From contig NZ_SCIN01000001.1 in NCBI RefSeq assembly GCF_004101245.1, positions 1,130,784 to 1,194,783 on the forward strand: 64,000 nt of DNA, written 5' to 3'. The position numbers and the translations under genes are program-made. Below the pieces are notes generated by a model, which saw nothing but the letters and a program-made list of their open reading frames with translations, was not told the origin of the DNA and made no database searches. This document shows, one piece after another, positions 49,222 through 58,617 of the stretch. The DNA comes from Sphingomonas sp. UV9. Lineage in GTDB: Bacteria; Pseudomonadota; Alphaproteobacteria; Sphingomonadales; Sphingomonadaceae. The stretch's first letter is position 1; every line of letters begins with the position of its first letter.

Positions 49222-50487
49222 ATGCGGATTGTTGCCTTGGCCCTTATGGCTGGCGCCGTCATGCCGACCGCCGCGTATGCGCAGGCCCCGACTGGCACGG
49301 CGATCTCACTCGACCGGCTGGCGCAGGACGTCGTCGCCAACAATCCCGAGCGGCAATTCTATCAACGTCAGATCGAGACGGCGGGCGTCGAGCGATCGGC
49401 CGCCGGGCGCTGGGCCGATCCCGAGACGGTCGTTGAATTCGGCCAGCGCCGCGCCGATGATCGCACCACCGGGATGCCGCTTGGCGACGGGCTGACCTAT
49501 GCCGTCTCGGTCGTCCAGCCGATCGAGTTCGGCGGCCGCATAGCGCTGCGCCGGGCCATTGCCGAGCGGCAGGTCGATCTCGCCAAGATGGGTCTCCAGC
49601 AGTTCGACGCCACGCTGGCGGCCCGCGCGCGGACGCTCGGCTATGCCTTGTTCGCCGCCGACGAGAAGGCGGGCGTCGCGCGCGAGGTTGCGAACCGGAT
49701 GCGGGCGCTGGCGCGCGTGATCGTCTCGCGTGATCCATCCGGCCCCGCCCCGCGCCTCGAAGCCGCGTCTCTGCAAGCGGGCGCGATCAGTGCGGAGCGG
49801 ACCGCGGCGATGGCCGATGCCGAGGCGAATTCGGCGCTGTACGAACTCAACCAATTGCGCGGCGCGCCGTTCGCCGCGCGGCTGCGGATCGTCCGCCCCG
49901 ACATGTCGCTCCCCGATCTTCCATCGGGTACGACGCTGGCCGCCAACGCGACCGCGAACAATTTCGAACTGAAGGCGCTGCGCGCACAGTTCGAGCAGCA
50001 GGGCCTGCGCGTCGATCTCGCGCGGAAGGCACGCCTCCCGACCGTCGGGATCGGCCCCTATTACGACCGCGCGCGTTCGGACATCCGCGAGACTAATTAT
50101 GGCGTCCGCCTGTCGACTACGATCCCGCTGTGGAACCGACAGGCGGGCGAAGTTGCGGTCGAGCAGGGTCGGCAAGCGCAGGCCAACGCGACGCTGGTCA
50201 ATGCCGAACGCCGCATCGCGCGCGACGTGTTCGATCAGGCCGCACAATATGAGGCGAAGCGTTCCGCGCTCGGCAAATGGGACGGCAACACGCCGCGCAG
50301 CTTTGCCGATGCCGCCGAAGAGGCCAACCGCAACTTCCAGCTCGGCGCGATTCCGCTGGCGATCTACATGCAGATGCAGCAATCCTATATCGAGGCGACC
50401 AACGCGGTGCTCGATACGCGGCGCGAGGCACTCGAGGCGCTGCTTCAGTTGCGCGCGCTCAACGGCGGCAACGCGCTCGCTCGATGA
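49222..50487 (+). CDS. TolC-family outer-membrane efflux protein (CzcC-like)
   Basis: A 421-residue outer-membrane factor. After the signal peptide (IVALALMAGAVMPTAAYAQA) there are the two long heptad-rich helical halves typical of the family (ERQFYQRQIETAGVERSAAG, VEQGRQAQANATLVNAERRI) with intervening strands (VVQPIEFGGRIALRRAIAER, VRLSTTIPLWNRQAGEV). It forms the exit duct of a tripartite metal efflux pump. ATG 49222 is chosen for the signal peptide; ATG 49201 is possible. Its stop overlaps the RND pump start by 4 bases, leaving no room for the adaptor gene usually found between them. Confidence 0.88.
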   Translation: MRIVALALMAGAVMPTAAYAQAPTGTAISLDRLAQDVVANNPERQFYQRQIETAGVERSAAGRWADPETVVEFGQRRADDRTTGMPLGDGLTYAVSVVQPIEFGGRIALRRAIAERQVDLAKMGLQQFDATLAARARTLGYALFAADEKAGVAREVANRMRALARVIVSRDPSGPAPRLEAASLQAGAISAERTAAMADAEANSALYELNQLRGAPFAARLRIVRPDMSLPDLPSGTTLAANATANNFELKALRAQFEQQGLRVDLARKARLPTVGIGPYYDRARSDIRETNYGVRLSTTIPLWNRQAGEVAVEQGRQAQANATLVNAERRIARDVFDQAAQYEAKRSALGKWDGNTPRSFADAAEEANRNFQLGAIPLAIYMQMQQSYIEATNAVLDTRREALEALLQLRALNGGNALAR

Positions 50488-53400
50488 TTGCCGGGCTCCT
50501 AGATTTCGTCACGCGACGCCGTCTGGCGATCGCGGTGGTGACCGCGCTGATCGCGGCGGTCGGCCTGTGGTCGTTCGCCAATCTCCAGATCGACGCGATC
50601 CCCGACATCACCGGGGTGCAAGTGCAGGTCAACACGATGGTCCCAGCCCTCGCGCCCGAGGAGATCGAGCGGCTCGCGACGCTACCGATCGAACGCGCGA
50701 TGGCGGGCCAGCCGGGGCTCGAGGAGACGCGCTCCCTGACCAAGACCGGGCTCAGCCAGGTGACGCTGCTCTACAAGGACGGCACCGACCAGATGCGCGC
50801 ACGCCAGCTCGTCACCGAGCGGCTGAACGCGGTCCGCGACCAGTTGCCGCCGGGCGCCTCGCCACAGCTCGCGCCGATCACCACCGGTCTCGGCGAGATC
50901 TATTACTACACGCTCGAATGGAAGCGGCCGCCCGCGAGCTTGGACGCGCAGCGCCAGTTGATGGAGCTCTACGAGGCGCAGGAATATACCGTGCGCTCGA
51001 TGCTGCGCGCGGTCGCCGGCGTCGCCGACGTCAACACCAATGGCGGTCTGGAACAGCAGTTCGTCGTCGAGCCCGATCCGCGGCGGCTGACGATGCACGG
51101 CGTGACCGCGGCCGAACTCGCGCAGGCGGTCGGCAAGAACGTCGAGAATGCGGGCGGCGGCATTATCGCACGCGGCGCCGAGCGCTTCACCGTGCTCACC
51201 AACGGCCGTGTGACGAGCGCGACCGATATCGGCGCGATCCCGGTGAAGTTCGCGGGCGGAATCCTGCCGCTCCAGGTCCGCGATCTCGCCGACGTCGTAA
51301 TCGGATCGGCGCCGCGCCAGGGCGCCGCGACGCAGAACGGCCGCGAGACCGTGCTCGGCACCGTGATGATACTGGTCGGGCAGAACAGTCGCGAGGTCGC
51401 GCTCCGCGTGGCAGACGCCCTGCCCGATATCCAGTCGGCGCTGCCCAAGGGCATGGTTGTCCACCAGCAATATAGCCGCGCCGACCTGGTCGACCGGACG
51501 ATCTCGACGGTCGCGCACAATCTCGGCGAAGGCGCGCTGCTCGTCGCGCTCGTGCTACTGCTGGTGATGGGCAATTGGCGCGCGGCGCTGATCGTGACGA
51601 TCGTCATCCCCCTAGCCTTCCTCGTCACCGTCTCGGGGATGCACGCGATCGGCGTGTCGGGAAACCTGATGAGTCTCGGCGCGCTCGATTTCGGGCTAAT
51701 CGTCGACGGCGCGATCGTGGTGGTCGAGAACAGCCTGAGGCTGCTCGCCGAGCGCCGTCGCGCCAAGGGTGAAGACCTCACGCCTGACGAACGCCGCAAA
51801 ACGGTAACGGACGCAGCACGGATGGTGGCGCGCCCGACGATGTTCGGCATCGCGATCATCGCGCTCGTCTATGTCCCCGTCCTCAGCCTCGGCGGGGTCG
51901 AGGGCAAGCTGTTCCAGCCAATGGCGCAGGCAGTCATGCTCGCGATCTTCGCCGGGCTGGTCTGGACGTTCACGGTCGTCCCCGCGCTGTCCGCCTGGCT
52001 GCTGCGCGCGCCGGCCAGCGAAAAGGACGACAGCCGCCACAAGGGCCTGATCGGGCTCGCCGAACGCGGCTACGCGCCGACGCTTGAGCGCGCGCTGGCA
52101 CATCCGAAGCTGTTGGTACTTGGCGCGCTGGTCATGCTCGCGGTCACGTTCGGGGTCTTCAAGACACTAGGGTCGCAGTTCACGCCGCAGCTCGACGAGG
52201 GCTCGATCACCGCGATGGTCTATCGCCCGGTCGGCATGTCGCTCGAACGCAGCCTCGCGATCGAACAGGAAACCGAACGCCAGATCCGCCGGCAATTCCC
52301 GCAGGTCAGTCACACCTTCTCGCGGATCGGCACCAGCGAGGTCGCGACCGATCCGATGCCGCCCAACGAGAACGACCTCTATATCTTCTACGCGCCCGAG
52401 AAGGACTGGCCGACCGGCGACGGCAAGCCGAAGACCAAGGACGAACTCGTGGCTGGGATCGAGAAAGTCGGGCGGCAGGTCTACGAGGGCCAGAGCTTCG
52501 AATTCGCGCAGCCGATCGAGATGCGCTTCAACGAGATGCTCGAAGGCGTGCGCGCTGACGTGTCGGTGAAGATCTTCGGCGAGGATTACGACGTGCTCGA
52601 ACGCGCCGCCAAGCAAGCCAAGGCGATCCTCGACAAGCAACCCGGCACCGAACATGTCGAGTTCGAAACCGCCGGTCGCCCCAAGAGCGTCGTCGTCGAA
52701 CTCGATCACGCGGCGATGCTGCGGCTCGGGCTGGGCACGGCCGAGGTGAACACGGCGATCACCGATGCGATCGCCGGCGCCGAGGTTGGCTTCATCCCGG
52801 AAGGCGAGGCGCGCCACATGATCGTCGTCCGCATGCCCGAAAGCTTCCGTGCCGATCCCGCCGCGATCCTCGCGCTGCCGTTGCGCGTCGGCGAGTATGG
52901 GATGGTGCCGCTGTCGCGCGTCGCCCGGCTGCGCGTGACGCCGAAGGTCGAGCCGATCCTCCACGACGGCGGCAAGCGTCGCGCCGCGCTGATGGTCACG
53001 CTCAACACCAGCGACCTCGCCGGCTATGTCGCCAAAGCGCGCGCTGCGGTCGACGGCCAGGTCAAGCTCCCGCCGGGCTACCGGATCGAGTTCGGCGGCC
53101 AGTTCCACCAGCTAGAGGCCGCACAGAAGCGCCTGTCGATCGTCGTCCCCGCCGCGCTCGTACTTATCTTCCTGCTGGTCTACGCCGCGCTTGGCAGCGT
53201 GAAAGAGGCGGCGATCGTCTATACCGGCATCCCGTTCGCGGTGACCGGCGGCGTGCTTGCGCTGTGGCTGCGCGGCATGCCGTTCTCAATTACCGCGGCG
53301 ATCGGCTTCATCGCGCTGTCGGGGATCGCGATGCTCAACGGGCTGGTGCTGGTCGACCACATCAATTCACTCCGCGACGGCCGTGACGGCGACCCGCGCA

Positions 53401-53666
53401 CCGTCGACGACGCGGTCCGCGAAGGCGCCCGCGATCGCCTCCGCCCGGTGCTGTCCACCGCGTTGGTGGCGTCGATCGGCTTCGTTCCGATGGCGATTGC
53501 GAGCGGCGCAGGCGCGGAGGTACAACGGCCATTGGCGACCGTTGTGATCGGCGGGATCGTCACCTCGACGCTGCTTACGCTGCTGCTGCTCCCGAGCCTG
53601 TATCGTTGGCTGGTCCGGGAGCGTGAGTCCGACATGCAGGCCGATCACGTAGACCCGTCCTCCTGA
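50484..53666 (+). CDS. CzcA/CusA-family heavy-metal RND efflux pump
   Basis: A 1060-residue inner-membrane proton antiporter with twelve helices and two large periplasmic loops. The TM4 motif LGALDFGLIVDGAIVVVENS has the Asp, Asp and Glu of the divalent-cation (Co/Zn/Cd/Ni) subgroup rather than the CusA Cu/Ag pattern. Other marks are the start LLDFVTRRRLAIAVVTALIA, NLQIDAIPDITGVQVQVNT and RPTMFGIAIIALVYVPVLSL. It is expected to take metal from the periplasm or cytoplasm and pass it to TolC. No HlyD/CusB-type adaptor gene is in the window. It is translationally coupled to the tolC-like gene. Confidence 0.92.
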   Translation: MIAGLLDFVTRRRLAIAVVTALIAAVGLWSFANLQIDAIPDITGVQVQVNTMVPALAPEEIERLATLPIERAMAGQPGLEETRSLTKTGLSQVTLLYKDGTDQMRARQLVTERLNAVRDQLPPGASPQLAPITTGLGEIYYYTLEWKRPPASLDAQRQLMELYEAQEYTVRSMLRAVAGVADVNTNGGLEQQFVVEPDPRRLTMHGVTAAELAQAVGKNVENAGGGIIARGAERFTVLTNGRVTSATDIGAIPVKFAGGILPLQVRDLADVVIGSAPRQGAATQNGRETVLGTVMILVGQNSREVALRVADALPDIQSALPKGMVVHQQYSRADLVDRTISTVAHNLGEGALLVALVLLLVMGNWRAALIVTIVIPLAFLVTVSGMHAIGVSGNLMSLGALDFGLIVDGAIVVVENSLRLLAERRRAKGEDLTPDERRKTVTDAARMVARPTMFGIAIIALVYVPVLSLGGVEGKLFQPMAQAVMLAIFAGLVWTFTVVPALSAWLLRAPASEKDDSRHKGLIGLAERGYAPTLERALAHPKLLVLGALVMLAVTFGVFKTLGSQFTPQLDEGSITAMVYRPVGMSLERSLAIEQETERQIRRQFPQVSHTFSRIGTSEVATDPMPPNENDLYIFYAPEKDWPTGDGKPKTKDELVAGIEKVGRQVYEGQSFEFAQPIEMRFNEMLEGVRADVSVKIFGEDYDVLERAAKQAKAILDKQPGTEHVEFETAGRPKSVVVELDHAAMLRLGLGTAEVNTAITDAIAGAEVGFIPEGEARHMIVVRMPESFRADPAAILALPLRVGEYGMVPLSRVARLRVTPKVEPILHDGGKRRAALMVTLNTSDLAGYVAKARAAVDGQVKLPPGYRIEFGGQFHQLEAAQKRLSIVVPAALVLIFLLVYAALGSVKEAAIVYTGIPFAVTGGVLALWLRGMPFSITAAIGFIALSGIAMLNGLVLVDHINSLRDGRDGDPRTVDDAVREGARDRLRPVLSTALVASIGFVPMAIASGAGAEVQRPLATVVIGGIVTSTLLTLLLLPSLYRWLVRERESDMQADHVDPSS

Positions 53667-53672
53667 TCATCG

Positions 53673-54590
53673 ATGCAGACGGACGTGATCCCCAGCACCA
53701 CTGCACCGCTTTCGGTGACTTGGCCGCAGACGTCTTATCTGGCGGACTTCGGCGAAAAAGCGCGCCCGGCGCCCGCGTTCGCCGCGTGGATCCGCGTGCA
53801 CTTGACCTATTGGTGGCGGCACCGGCGACGATTGTCGATCGACCGACCGCAACGCTTCACCGAGTTCGTACAGCGACGCAAATTGGTCGACCGCGATCCC
53901 CGCATACCGCAGATGATCGACAAGGTAGCCGTAAAGCCATTCGTCGCCGCCATGCTTGGCACCGATTGGGTAACCCCCACCCTCTGGTCGGGCGAGATAC
54001 TGCCTGACCAGATCCCCTTTCCCGGCCCGTTCGTCGTTAAATCGCGTCACGGCTGCAACCAGTACCGCGTCGTTCGCGATGCGTCGGACGACTGGAACGC
54101 CGTCCGCGCGGCGGCAGCGGCATGGATGCAACGGTCCTACGGCCTCTGGCTCGACGAATGGGGCTATCGTGACGTGCCGCGCGGCATACTGATCGAACCC
54201 TTTGTCGGCGAGGGACCGGCGCTGCCGGTCGATTACAAGCTATACGTGTTCCACGGCCGGGTCGAAGCGATCCAGGTTCACGTCAATCGTGAGACATGCC
54301 ACCAATGGGTGATCTTCGATCGGGATTGGCGCGGAATGTCGACCGATGCCGATCGCTTCAATACTCAGCCGCCAATCAGTTTGCCGCTCATGATTGAGGG
54401 GGCAGAATCTTTGGGATGCGAGTTCGCATTCGTCCGTGTCGACTTCTACGACACAGGCGTCATACCCCGATTTGGGGAAATGACATTTTATCCCGGCTCA
54501 GGCCTGGATCCGTTCGATCCGCCTCGATTGGACGAGTTGCTCGGTGATCATTGGCGTCAGATTTCCGGAACCGACAGAACCATGACTTAA
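53673..54590 (+). CDS. TupA-like ATP-grasp protein
   Basis: A 305-residue protein of the TupA-like ATP-grasp family: LVDRDPRIPQMIDKVAVKPF, FPGPFVVKSRHGCNQYRVV (ATP-binding), RGILIEPFVGEGPALPVDYK-LYVFHG and FAFVRVDFYDTGVIPRFGEM with metal-binding Asp/Glu. Relatives occur in teichuronopeptide and polysaccharide loci, where they are thought to ligate a carboxylate to an amine or sugar. It begins only 6 bases after the metal pump stop but is functionally unrelated, so cotranscription may be accidental. No glycosyltransferases are near, so its substrate is obscure. Confidence 0.82.
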   Translation: MQTDVIPSTTAPLSVTWPQTSYLADFGEKARPAPAFAAWIRVHLTYWWRHRRRLSIDRPQRFTEFVQRRKLVDRDPRIPQMIDKVAVKPFVAAMLGTDWVTPTLWSGEILPDQIPFPGPFVVKSRHGCNQYRVVRDASDDWNAVRAAAAAWMQRSYGLWLDEWGYRDVPRGILIEPFVGEGPALPVDYKLYVFHGRVEAIQVHVNRETCHQWVIFDRDWRGMSTDADRFNTQPPISLPLMIEGAESLGCEFAFVRVDFYDTGVIPRFGEMTFYPGSGLDPFDPPRLDELLGDHWRQISGTDRTMT

Positions 54591-54928
54591 CGCTCGATCG
54601 TATCTTTGCCTGTGCCAACTTCTAACCCTCATCGAGCTTCCAATCGAGGTTTTGTTTGCTCGATGACTGGGGGCGTTACATTAATTCGTCCGCGACACCC
54701 TCCAGCCCGCCGACAGAGGCAACGATCGTTCCTGCGCGTGGTTGGCCGGAAAGGTCGAGGCAATTTTGTCATGCGCATGCCCTGCGTTTTGATCTCGCTG
54801 GTACGCGAAGTATTCGGCCATTGCATGACGCCGCCCCTAACTGCTTGTTTGGTAAAGAAGATCAACGATTCTCGTGGGGCTTTCCGGCGGCCGTGCGTTT
54901 GACCCACTCGATCACGAGAGGGTTAGCC
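54591..54928. other. Gene-free stretch before PLP enzyme
   Basis: No credible gene. The frame of the following enzyme remains open upstream to 54656, but the encoded residues are not family-like and the better start is at 54929. No promoter motif was recognised. Confidence 0.5.
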
Positions 54929-56389
54929 ATGGATCAGAAGAGTGCGCCGTTGGCCGATGCGCTGGCGGCAATCGAGAAGAGGCCGGTCGTCGGCTTCGGA
55001 GCGCCGGGCCACAACCAAGGTTCGGCTATTCCCGGCGGCATGAAAGCGCTGCTCGGCAAGCGGGTCTTCGAAGCTGACGTGCTCACGCCGAAGGGTCTCG
55101 ACGATCGGACCGAAGGAAAACTCGCGCTTCAACGGGCGCACGAGATTGCGGCGGAGGCCTGGAATGCCGACTTCTGCCGGTTCGTGACCGGCGGATCCAC
55201 GCAGAGCCTTCACACCGTGATGGCGTCCGTCGCCGGGCCGGGTGACACCATCCTGATCGCCGCAAACGCCCACAAAGCAGAGCGAACCTATGCGCTGGCG
55301 ACAGGGCTCGATGCCGTTGTCGTCCCGGTACAGATCGACGAGGCATGGGACATCGAACATGGGGTCGAGCCGCAGGCGCTTGGCGCCGCGCTGGCGGCGC
55401 ATCCGACTGCCAAGGCATTCATCGTCGTCAGCCCGACCTACTACGGCGTCACGAGTGATATAGCGGCGCTCGCCACCGTCTGTCACGATCACGGCATTCC
55501 GCTGATCGTCGACGCCGCCTGGGGTGGTGCGTTCGCATTCTGTGAAGGACTGCCGGACGATCCGCTGACCAAGGGGGCGGATGCCGCCGTCTACAGCGCC
55601 CATAAGACGATGGGGGCCCTCGCGCAGGGGTCGGTAATCGTCGCCAAGGGCGACCTGATCGATCGCCAGCGACTGTGGATGGCCTATGAGCTGTTCGAGA
55701 CCACCAGCCCGTCGGTACCGATCCTTGTTACCCTCGACGCGACGCGGCGCGATCACGCACTGAACGGCGAGCAGCTGTGGACCGACGTCATCGCCTTGGC
55801 GAAGAACGTTCGCGGAAAAATTGGCGGTATCGCGGGTTTGCGCGTGTTCGGCGACGACCATCTGCCGCCAAATGCCGATCTGGACATAACGAAGGTGCTG
55901 ATCGACGTCTCGGCGCTGGGCGTATCGGGGTATGCCGTCGACGATTGGCTCTACAAGCATCACCGGATCAGCATGGGACTCTCCGACACCCGCCATATTC
56001 TGGCGGTCCTGTCGCTGGGCACAACCAGGTCCGATCTCCGCAAGCTCGTCCGTGGCTTGCAGGATCTCGTAAAGCAGCTCGATGCCGATCCCTTCATCCT
56101 GCCGGCAATCTCTCCTGTGCCCGGGATTGGCACCCTGTCCGTCGACATGGCGATGCCCGGGCCTGCGGCACTCTACGGCCCAGCCGAAATGGTGGCCTAC
56201 GAGGCGGCTGCTGGACGAGTCGCAGCCGAAATGATCGCGCCCGCGCCACCTGGCGTCCCTCGGCTGGTGCCGGGCCAGCGCATCACTGCTGCGCACGTCG
56301 CATGGCTTGTCGCGAACCGTGATGCCGGGGCTTTCGTGATGGATCCGGTCGACCCGACCGAAGCAACCGTGAGGGTGGTGCAGAGCTGA
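54929..56389 (+). CDS. PLP-dependent Orn/Lys/Arg-decarboxylase-like enzyme
   Basis: A 486-residue fold-type I PLP enzyme. The PLP lysine is in VYSAHKTMGALAQGS, preceded by the Asp of PLIVDAAWGGAFAF and the phosphate-binding VTGGSTQSLHTVMAS. The N-terminal GFGAPGHNQGSAIPGGMKAL is the hallmark of the Orn/Lys/Arg decarboxylase major domain (compare the PGHKGG-type motif). The C-terminal decarboxylase domain is also present (GQRITAAHVAWLVANRDAGA). It probably decarboxylates a basic amino acid to a polyamine precursor. ATG 54929 has GAGAGG 8 bases upstream. The deaminase remnant follows 55 bases later. Confidence 0.85.
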   Translation: MDQKSAPLADALAAIEKRPVVGFGAPGHNQGSAIPGGMKALLGKRVFEADVLTPKGLDDRTEGKLALQRAHEIAAEAWNADFCRFVTGGSTQSLHTVMASVAGPGDTILIAANAHKAERTYALATGLDAVVVPVQIDEAWDIEHGVEPQALGAALAAHPTAKAFIVVSPTYYGVTSDIAALATVCHDHGIPLIVDAAWGGAFAFCEGLPDDPLTKGADAAVYSAHKTMGALAQGSVIVAKGDLIDRQRLWMAYELFETTSPSVPILVTLDATRRDHALNGEQLWTDVIALAKNVRGKIGGIAGLRVFGDDHLPPNADLDITKVLIDVSALGVSGYAVDDWLYKHHRISMGLSDTRHILAVLSLGTTRSDLRKLVRGLQDLVKQLDADPFILPAISPVPGIGTLSVDMAMPGPAALYGPAEMVAYEAAAGRVAAEMIAPAPPGVPRLVPGQRITAAHVAWLVANRDAGAFVMDPVDPTEATVRVVQS

Positions 56390-56444
56390 AGCAACCGAAG
56401 CGAACCGCCAAATCTTACAGCAGCTGCAATTAGGTGGATACACA

Positions 56445-56938
56445 ATGCAGACTCATACCGACGAACACTGGATGCAAATGGCGATAGACGTCGCGCGCTC
56501 CAAAGGGTCCGATCCCTCAACCTCGCCGCTTGGATGCGTTATCGTGCTAGACGGGAAGGTGATTGCCGCCGAACGCAATCAGACCAAGGAATTGCCTGAC
56601 GCAACCGCTCATGCCGAGATGATGGCGATCCGTCGGGCTTGTGAGCAAACCGGAAAACTGGAACTGCGTGGGGCAACGTTATACTCGACGCTCCAGCCGT
56701 GCGGCATGTGCACGATGGCGTCGATCTGGTCGAAGGTTGGCCGCGTCGTCTACGGTGCGGTCGCAGCGATGTCCATCCAATGTATTTCGAAGCCAAACAC
56801 GTCGATACGCTCGGCTTCATCGGCGACGCTTATCGGGACGATATCGAGATTGAGGGCGGCTGCCTGCGCGCAGCTTGCACAGAACTTTATTACGGTCCCG
56901 ACGCTAACTTAGACGAAGAGGAACAGGCTAACCTCTGA
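56445..56938 (+). pseudogene. Nucleoside/guanine-deaminase-like protein with one-base frameshift
   Basis: The first frame encodes a cytidine-deaminase-fold enzyme with zinc motifs TAHAEMMAIRRAC and LQPCGMCTMASIWSKVGRVV-YGA. After about 56758 the family sequence continues in the next frame (GRSDVHPMYFEAKHVDTLGF, YRDDIEIEGGCLRAACTELY, ending DEEEQANL at 56938). One extra G at the GG of 56759-56760 would restore a single protein of about 164 residues. Without it the protein ends at 56912 with an unrelated tail. It is either a recent inactivation or a sequencing error at a G-run. The zinc site is intact in the first part. Confidence 0.8.
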
Positions 56939-56953
56939 AGCGCAGCATGCTAC

Positions 56954-57035
56954 CCACGAGTGAATGTCGACAGCTATCGGGGTCTAGGCGAGGCAAAGCC
57001 GTCCTACCCCGGCATCCGCGACGACTCACTCGTGG
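56954..57035. repeat. 82-nt extended stem-loop element
   Basis: Outer arms CCACGAGTGA (56954-56963) and TCACTCGTGG (57026-57035) are perfect inverted repeats, and inner blocks (GTCG, CGGGGT, AGG, GGC around an AAA loop) pair in order, so nearly the whole element folds into one imperfect hairpin. It begins 15 bases after the deaminase frame. It could be a terminator, a palindromic interspersed element or a structured RNA. Confidence 0.55.
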
Positions 57036-57294
57036 ACGTTGACCCGGCCTCTAGCGCTGCTCAAAACCTGCCATTTGTTCAGCGTCCGTTTCGGCTGGGA
57101 TCGTTTGAATGGCATAGCCGGCATTCCCCTGAACTGAGCGGTTTCAGGTGTCGAGCAGTACCGCCATTCTCGTGCCTGTTCCGAGCGATCGGTCGGGTCG
57201 GAGATTATCAATGCTTCACAAACAGTTATTCACATTCTTTCGGCGCATGCCGAAACAGTCCGGGCTGCAGCATACCTTTGTCGGTGTTGGCGTC

Positions 57295-58566
57295 TTAAGT
57301 CGATTGATCGACCCAGTCCTGACGGAGCGGTGTCGACGCCATCCACATCAGCAACGCAGCCACGAGATACAGCACGAGCCCCGCGAGCATCGCATAGCGC
57401 AGCGCTTCGTCGCCATAGCGCGTGGCAAGCGTGTCCGAGAGTGCGCCGAGCGCGAAACTGCCGCCGCCAAGACCGATGAGGTTGTTGATCAGCAAGAAGG
57501 TCGCCGATGCGGTAGCGCGCATATGCCCGGGTACCAGATGCTGGATCGCCGTGATGACGGGCGCGAGCCAGACATAGGCGAGTGCCTGCGGGACGAGGAA
57601 GAAGACGAACGCCGCCGTCATCGACGACGACAGGATCCCCGCGGCGAACAGGGGCACCGCGATAACGAACGCGATCGCGGGGACGCGCGCGTACATCCGC
57701 CGATCGCGCGCGCCCAGCCGATCGCCGAGCACGCCACCAAGCAGGACGCCTGCAACACCCCCCAGCAACAACACGCCGCCGTAGAATTGCGCCGTCTCGA
57801 TCAGGTCGAGCCCGAAGCTCCGCTGCATCAGCGACGGCAGCCAGAAGGCCAGGCCATAGCCCAGCATCGAACTCGCCGAGGCGCCGAACGCGAGCAGCCA
57901 GAAGCTCGGCTTGCGCGCGAGGATGCCGAACACGCGGCGGACGGGTTCGCGGTCGCGGGGATCGGCCCCACGGACCGGCTCGCGCACGCACAGCCGAAAC
58001 ACCGGCGCGAGCACCAGCCCTGCGACACCGACCGCGACGAACGCGGTCCGCCAGTCGATCGACGTCGCGATATAGCCGCCGAGCATCACGCCGGCCGCCG
58101 ACCCGAGCGGGATGCCGAGCGAATAGACCGCCAGCGCGCGCGCACGGCGGTCGGGCGCGAACGTGTCCGCGATCACCGCATAGGAGGGCGCGACGCCCCC
58201 CGCCTCGCCAACCCCTACGCCGACGCGGAACGCGAACAGCTGCGCGAAACTGCCCGCCACGCCGCACAGCGCGGTGAACGCGCTCCACACCGCGAGCGAG
58301 AGCGTGATCACCCAGGTCCGGCTCGTCCGGTCGGCGACCCACGCGAGCGGGATCGCTAGCGTTGAATACAGCAACGCGAACGCCAGCCCGCCCAGCAGGC
58401 CCAGCTGCGTATCGGTCAGTGCCAGGTCGGTCTTGATCGTCGGCGCGAGGATGCCGAGGATCTGTCGGTCGACGAAGTTGAACGTGTAGACCAGCAACAG
58501 CATTACGAGCGCCGTCACGCGGTAGCGGCGGCCTTCGCGCGGAGCCGCCGGGATAGGATTCGCCAT
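57295..58566 (-). CDS. MFS transporter, spinster-like family
   Basis: A 423-residue protein with twelve predicted helices. The first helix and loop LLLVYTFNFVDRQILGILAP-TIK, the loop 2-3 motif AWVADRTSRTWVI and the helix 5 region RVGVGVGEAGGVAPSYAVIA are characteristic of the spinster-like MFS branch common in sphingomonads, usually next to TonB receptors and catabolic genes. It lies 51 bases downstream of a TonB receptor gene on the same strand, so the two probably carry one substrate across the outer and inner membranes. The substrate is likely an aromatic or terpenoid compound, by analogy only. Confidence 0.88.
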   Translation of the reverse strand: MANPIPAAPREGRRYRVTALVMLLLVYTFNFVDRQILGILAPTIKTDLALTDTQLGLLGGLAFALLYSTLAIPLAWVADRTSRTWVITLSLAVWSAFTALCGVAGSFAQLFAFRVGVGVGEAGGVAPSYAVIADTFAPDRRARALAVYSLGIPLGSAAGVMLGGYIATSIDWRTAFVAVGVAGLVLAPVFRLCVREPVRGADPRDREPVRRVFGILARKPSFWLLAFGASASSMLGYGLAFWLPSLMQRSFGLDLIETAQFYGGVLLLGGVAGVLLGGVLGDRLGARDRRMYARVPAIAFVIAVPLFAAGILSSSMTAAFVFFLVPQALAYVWLAPVITAIQHLVPGHMRATASATFLLINNLIGLGGGSFALGALSDTLATRYGDEALRYAMLAGLVLYLVAALLMWMASTPLRQDWVDQST

Positions 58567-58617
58567 ACTCTACTCCAGCAACCGGAGGGCGATCACCCGC
58601 GCCCCGGTTGCGCTCCA

